A stretch of DNA of 8,810 nt, taken from NCBI GenBank assembly GCA_021812735.1, contig JAKAMV010000366.1:1-8810 (forward strand). The letters are read 5' to 3'. The position numbers and the translations under genes are program-made. Source of the stretch: Chloroflexota bacterium (GTDB lineage Bacteria > Chloroflexota > Limnocylindria > Limnocylindrales > CSP1-4). Positions 6,785-8,810 of this stretch are shown here, in pieces (the stretch's first letter is position 1; the number at the start of each line of letters is the position of its first letter). The notes beneath the pieces are model-generated. The model worked only from the letters and a program-made list of their open reading frames with translations. It made no database searches and was not told where the DNA came from.

Positions 6785-6819
6785 CCCCGCGAGCGCGGCG
6801 CGCGCCCGGCGAGTCGCGT
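6785..6819. repeat. 35-base direct repeat, right copy
   Basis: This is the partner of 6641-6675. It lies 25 bases past the stop codon of the DUF1611 gene (which ends at 6844 on the minus strand), within that gene's 3' flank. Confidence 0.9.
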
Positions 6820-6843
6820 TGGCGCGGCATCATTCGCACGCCC

Positions 6844-7919
6844 TCAGTCGGCGGCGTCCACCCAGGGCAGCGCCTCGACGGCCGCCCGGATCCGCGGCCA
6901 GAGCCGCTCGGGCCCGAACCGGAACGGGTCGTCACAGGGCAGGCCGGTCTCGGCTTCGGTGGCGGCGATGACCCGGCGCGCCTCGTCCGCATCCGCGATG
7001 AGCGACGTGTTGAGCGCAACCGCCACCACCCGCGATGGCGCGACACCCGACGCCAGCCGCTCGTGGAGGTCGATCAGCAGGGGCAGCGGCGCCAGCGGGA
7101 ACACCCGGTCGGGGACGTGCGTGAAGTCGTGGTCCTCGAGGCCGGGCTTGTGGACCAGCACCATCGCATGGGGCGTGGAACCGTGGATCAGGCCCACCGT
7201 GACCGCCGAGTACGCCGGGTGGTCGATCGACCCCTGCCCCTCCACGAACACCCAGTCCCCGCGCGCCTCGCCGTCCTCGACCAGCCACTCGACCGTCCCG
7301 TTGAGGAAGTCGCTGATCAGCCGGTCAACGGCCACGCCCCAGCCCGCGATCATCATCCCGGTCTGGCCGGTGGGCACGAAGACGGCCGCATCGCCGCCCT
7401 CGCGTGCCGCGCGCACGAGCTCGAGCGAGACCGACATCTTGCCGACGGCGCAGTCGGAGCCCACGGCGAGGATCACACGCTTGCCGGGCAGGTGCCGCCG
7501 GCCCACCGCGCACTCGCGCCGCTCCGGCGGCCGACGATAGTCGGTGATCGTGACGCCAGCCGAAGCAGCGGCCGCGGCCAGCTCCGGGTCGTCGCCCAGG
7601 AACGTGTGCAGCCCGGACCGGATCGAGAGCCCCGCCCGGATGGCCGTGAGCAGCATCGCCCGCCAGGACGGCGGCAGGGCGCCGCCCGTCGGCGAGATCC
7701 CGATGAGCAGGACCGTGGGCTCGAGCGCGAGCGCCTCCTCGAGCGTGGCGAGGATCGGCACCTCGTACGGCACCGCGATCCACACGGAGACGCTGCGGCC
7801 GGCATTGGACCGGTCGATGAGCGCTACAACGCGGTCCGTGCCGTACCGGATGACGCCGAACGCGGTCTTGGCGTCGCCGAAGGTGAGCTGGCCGTCGGCC
7901 AGGATGGCGATCCGCTCGG

Positions 7920-7923
<4 letters not shown>
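6844..7923 (-). CDS. DUF1611 family P-loop protein, DgcN-like (possible D-glutamate N-acetyltransferase)
   Basis: This is a 359-residue cytoplasmic protein matching the DUF1611 architecture: an N-terminal alpha/beta domain (about 1-140, with [10 protein letters not shown] at 72-81) and a C-terminal P-loop domain. Family motifs seen are GSDCAVGKM (155-163), [16 protein letters not shown] (185-200) with DF at 205-206, [13 protein letters not shown] (227-239) and [18 protein letters not shown] (244-261). One member, DgcN of marine Pseudoalteromonas, acetylates D-glutamate to N-acetyl-D-glutamate before racemisation by DgcA; I recall this from the literature and the sequence does not prove the same activity here. 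No DgcA-type epimerase is in the window. The start is GTG 7923, overlapping the ABC ATPase stop by four bases (GTGA on the minus strand) without a clear ribosome site, so translation is probably coupled to the transporter gene. This ties its substrate to an imported polar amino acid. Confidence 0.85.
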
Positions 7924-8767
<844 letters not shown>

Positions 8768-8771
<4 letters not shown>

Positions 8772-8810
8772 CGCATACCGCCCGAGTGAGGGGCGCCGCG
8801 GCTCACGCTG
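8768..8810 (-). CDS. Possible 3' end of an upstream gene, perhaps the permease
   Basis: On the minus strand one frame is open from the right edge to TGA 8768-8770, reading [13 protein letters not shown] before the stop. That stop overlaps the ATG of the ABC ATPase gene by four bases (ATGA), the kind of junction also found between the ATPase and DUF1611 genes. Thirteen residues are too few to identify. A transporter permease is expected from usual gene order only. Confidence 0.35.

Larger units (their letters stand above)
6432..6843. other. Convergent intergenic region without a gene, repeat-rich
   Basis: These 412 bases lie between the 3' ends of the phosphorylase gene (plus) and the DUF1611 gene (minus). 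I find no protein-like reading frame and no RNA gene. The right two thirds hold three 25-base tandem copies, three 14-base copies, a 35-base direct repeat 144 bases apart and several GC-rich hairpins. Terminators for both flanking transcripts should be here, but no stem followed by a T-run is visible. Confidence 0.75.

Noticed and set aside
6480..6971. Open frames across the repeat region (plus strand)
   Set aside because: They encode Arg/Pro/Ala-rich sequence created by the repeats and run into the DUF1611 gene on the other strand. No ribosome site or family motif is seen.

Overview
The window is GC-rich DNA (no calculation made, but nearly every third codon position is G or C) with tightly packed genes, GTG starts and 4 to 11 base overlaps between neighbours. 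Gene content (a DUF4232-like lipoprotein, a FluG-like glutamine synthetase/amidohydrolase pair, a DUF1611 protein, a polar amino acid ABC transporter) fits a high-GC Chloroflexota or actinobacterial genome, possibly environmental. The taxon is an inference and no rRNA or tRNA gene is present to settle it.

Layout, left to right. (1) 1-3086, plus strand: an overlapping three-gene unit of a cyclase-family metal hydrolase (5' end outside the window), a glutamine synthetase-family ligase starting at GTG 557, and an amidohydrolase starting at ATG 1884. The last two together resemble fungal FluG split into two genes. (2) 3135-3827, minus strand: a secreted lipoprotein with a Ser/Ala/Pro/Thr tether and a DUF4232-like domain, convergent with the amidohydrolase. 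(3) 3973-6431, plus strand: an acyl-CoA synthetase and a uridine phosphorylase-like enzyme, 80 bases apart. (4) 6432-6843: a non-coding convergent gap full of tandem and direct repeats and small hairpins. (5) 6844-8810, minus strand: an operon read from the right edge, with a probable end of an upstream gene (perhaps a permease), an amino acid ABC transporter ATPase, and a DUF1611 protein whose GTG start overlaps the ATPase stop.

How the genes may work together. The left unit could hydrolyse and gamma-glutamylate an amine or amide compound, with the cyclase-family enzyme and the amidohydrolase doing the hydrolytic steps. The right unit couples uptake of a polar amino acid to a DUF1611 protein, a family that includes the D-glutamate N-acetyltransferase DgcN, so D-glutamate or a related D-amino acid is a reasonable guess. 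No mobile element, CRISPR array or defence system was seen. The points most worth a second look are the split FluG-like cluster, the phosphorylase with a mixed uridine/purine active site, the transporter-DUF1611 coupling, and the repeat-filled gap.
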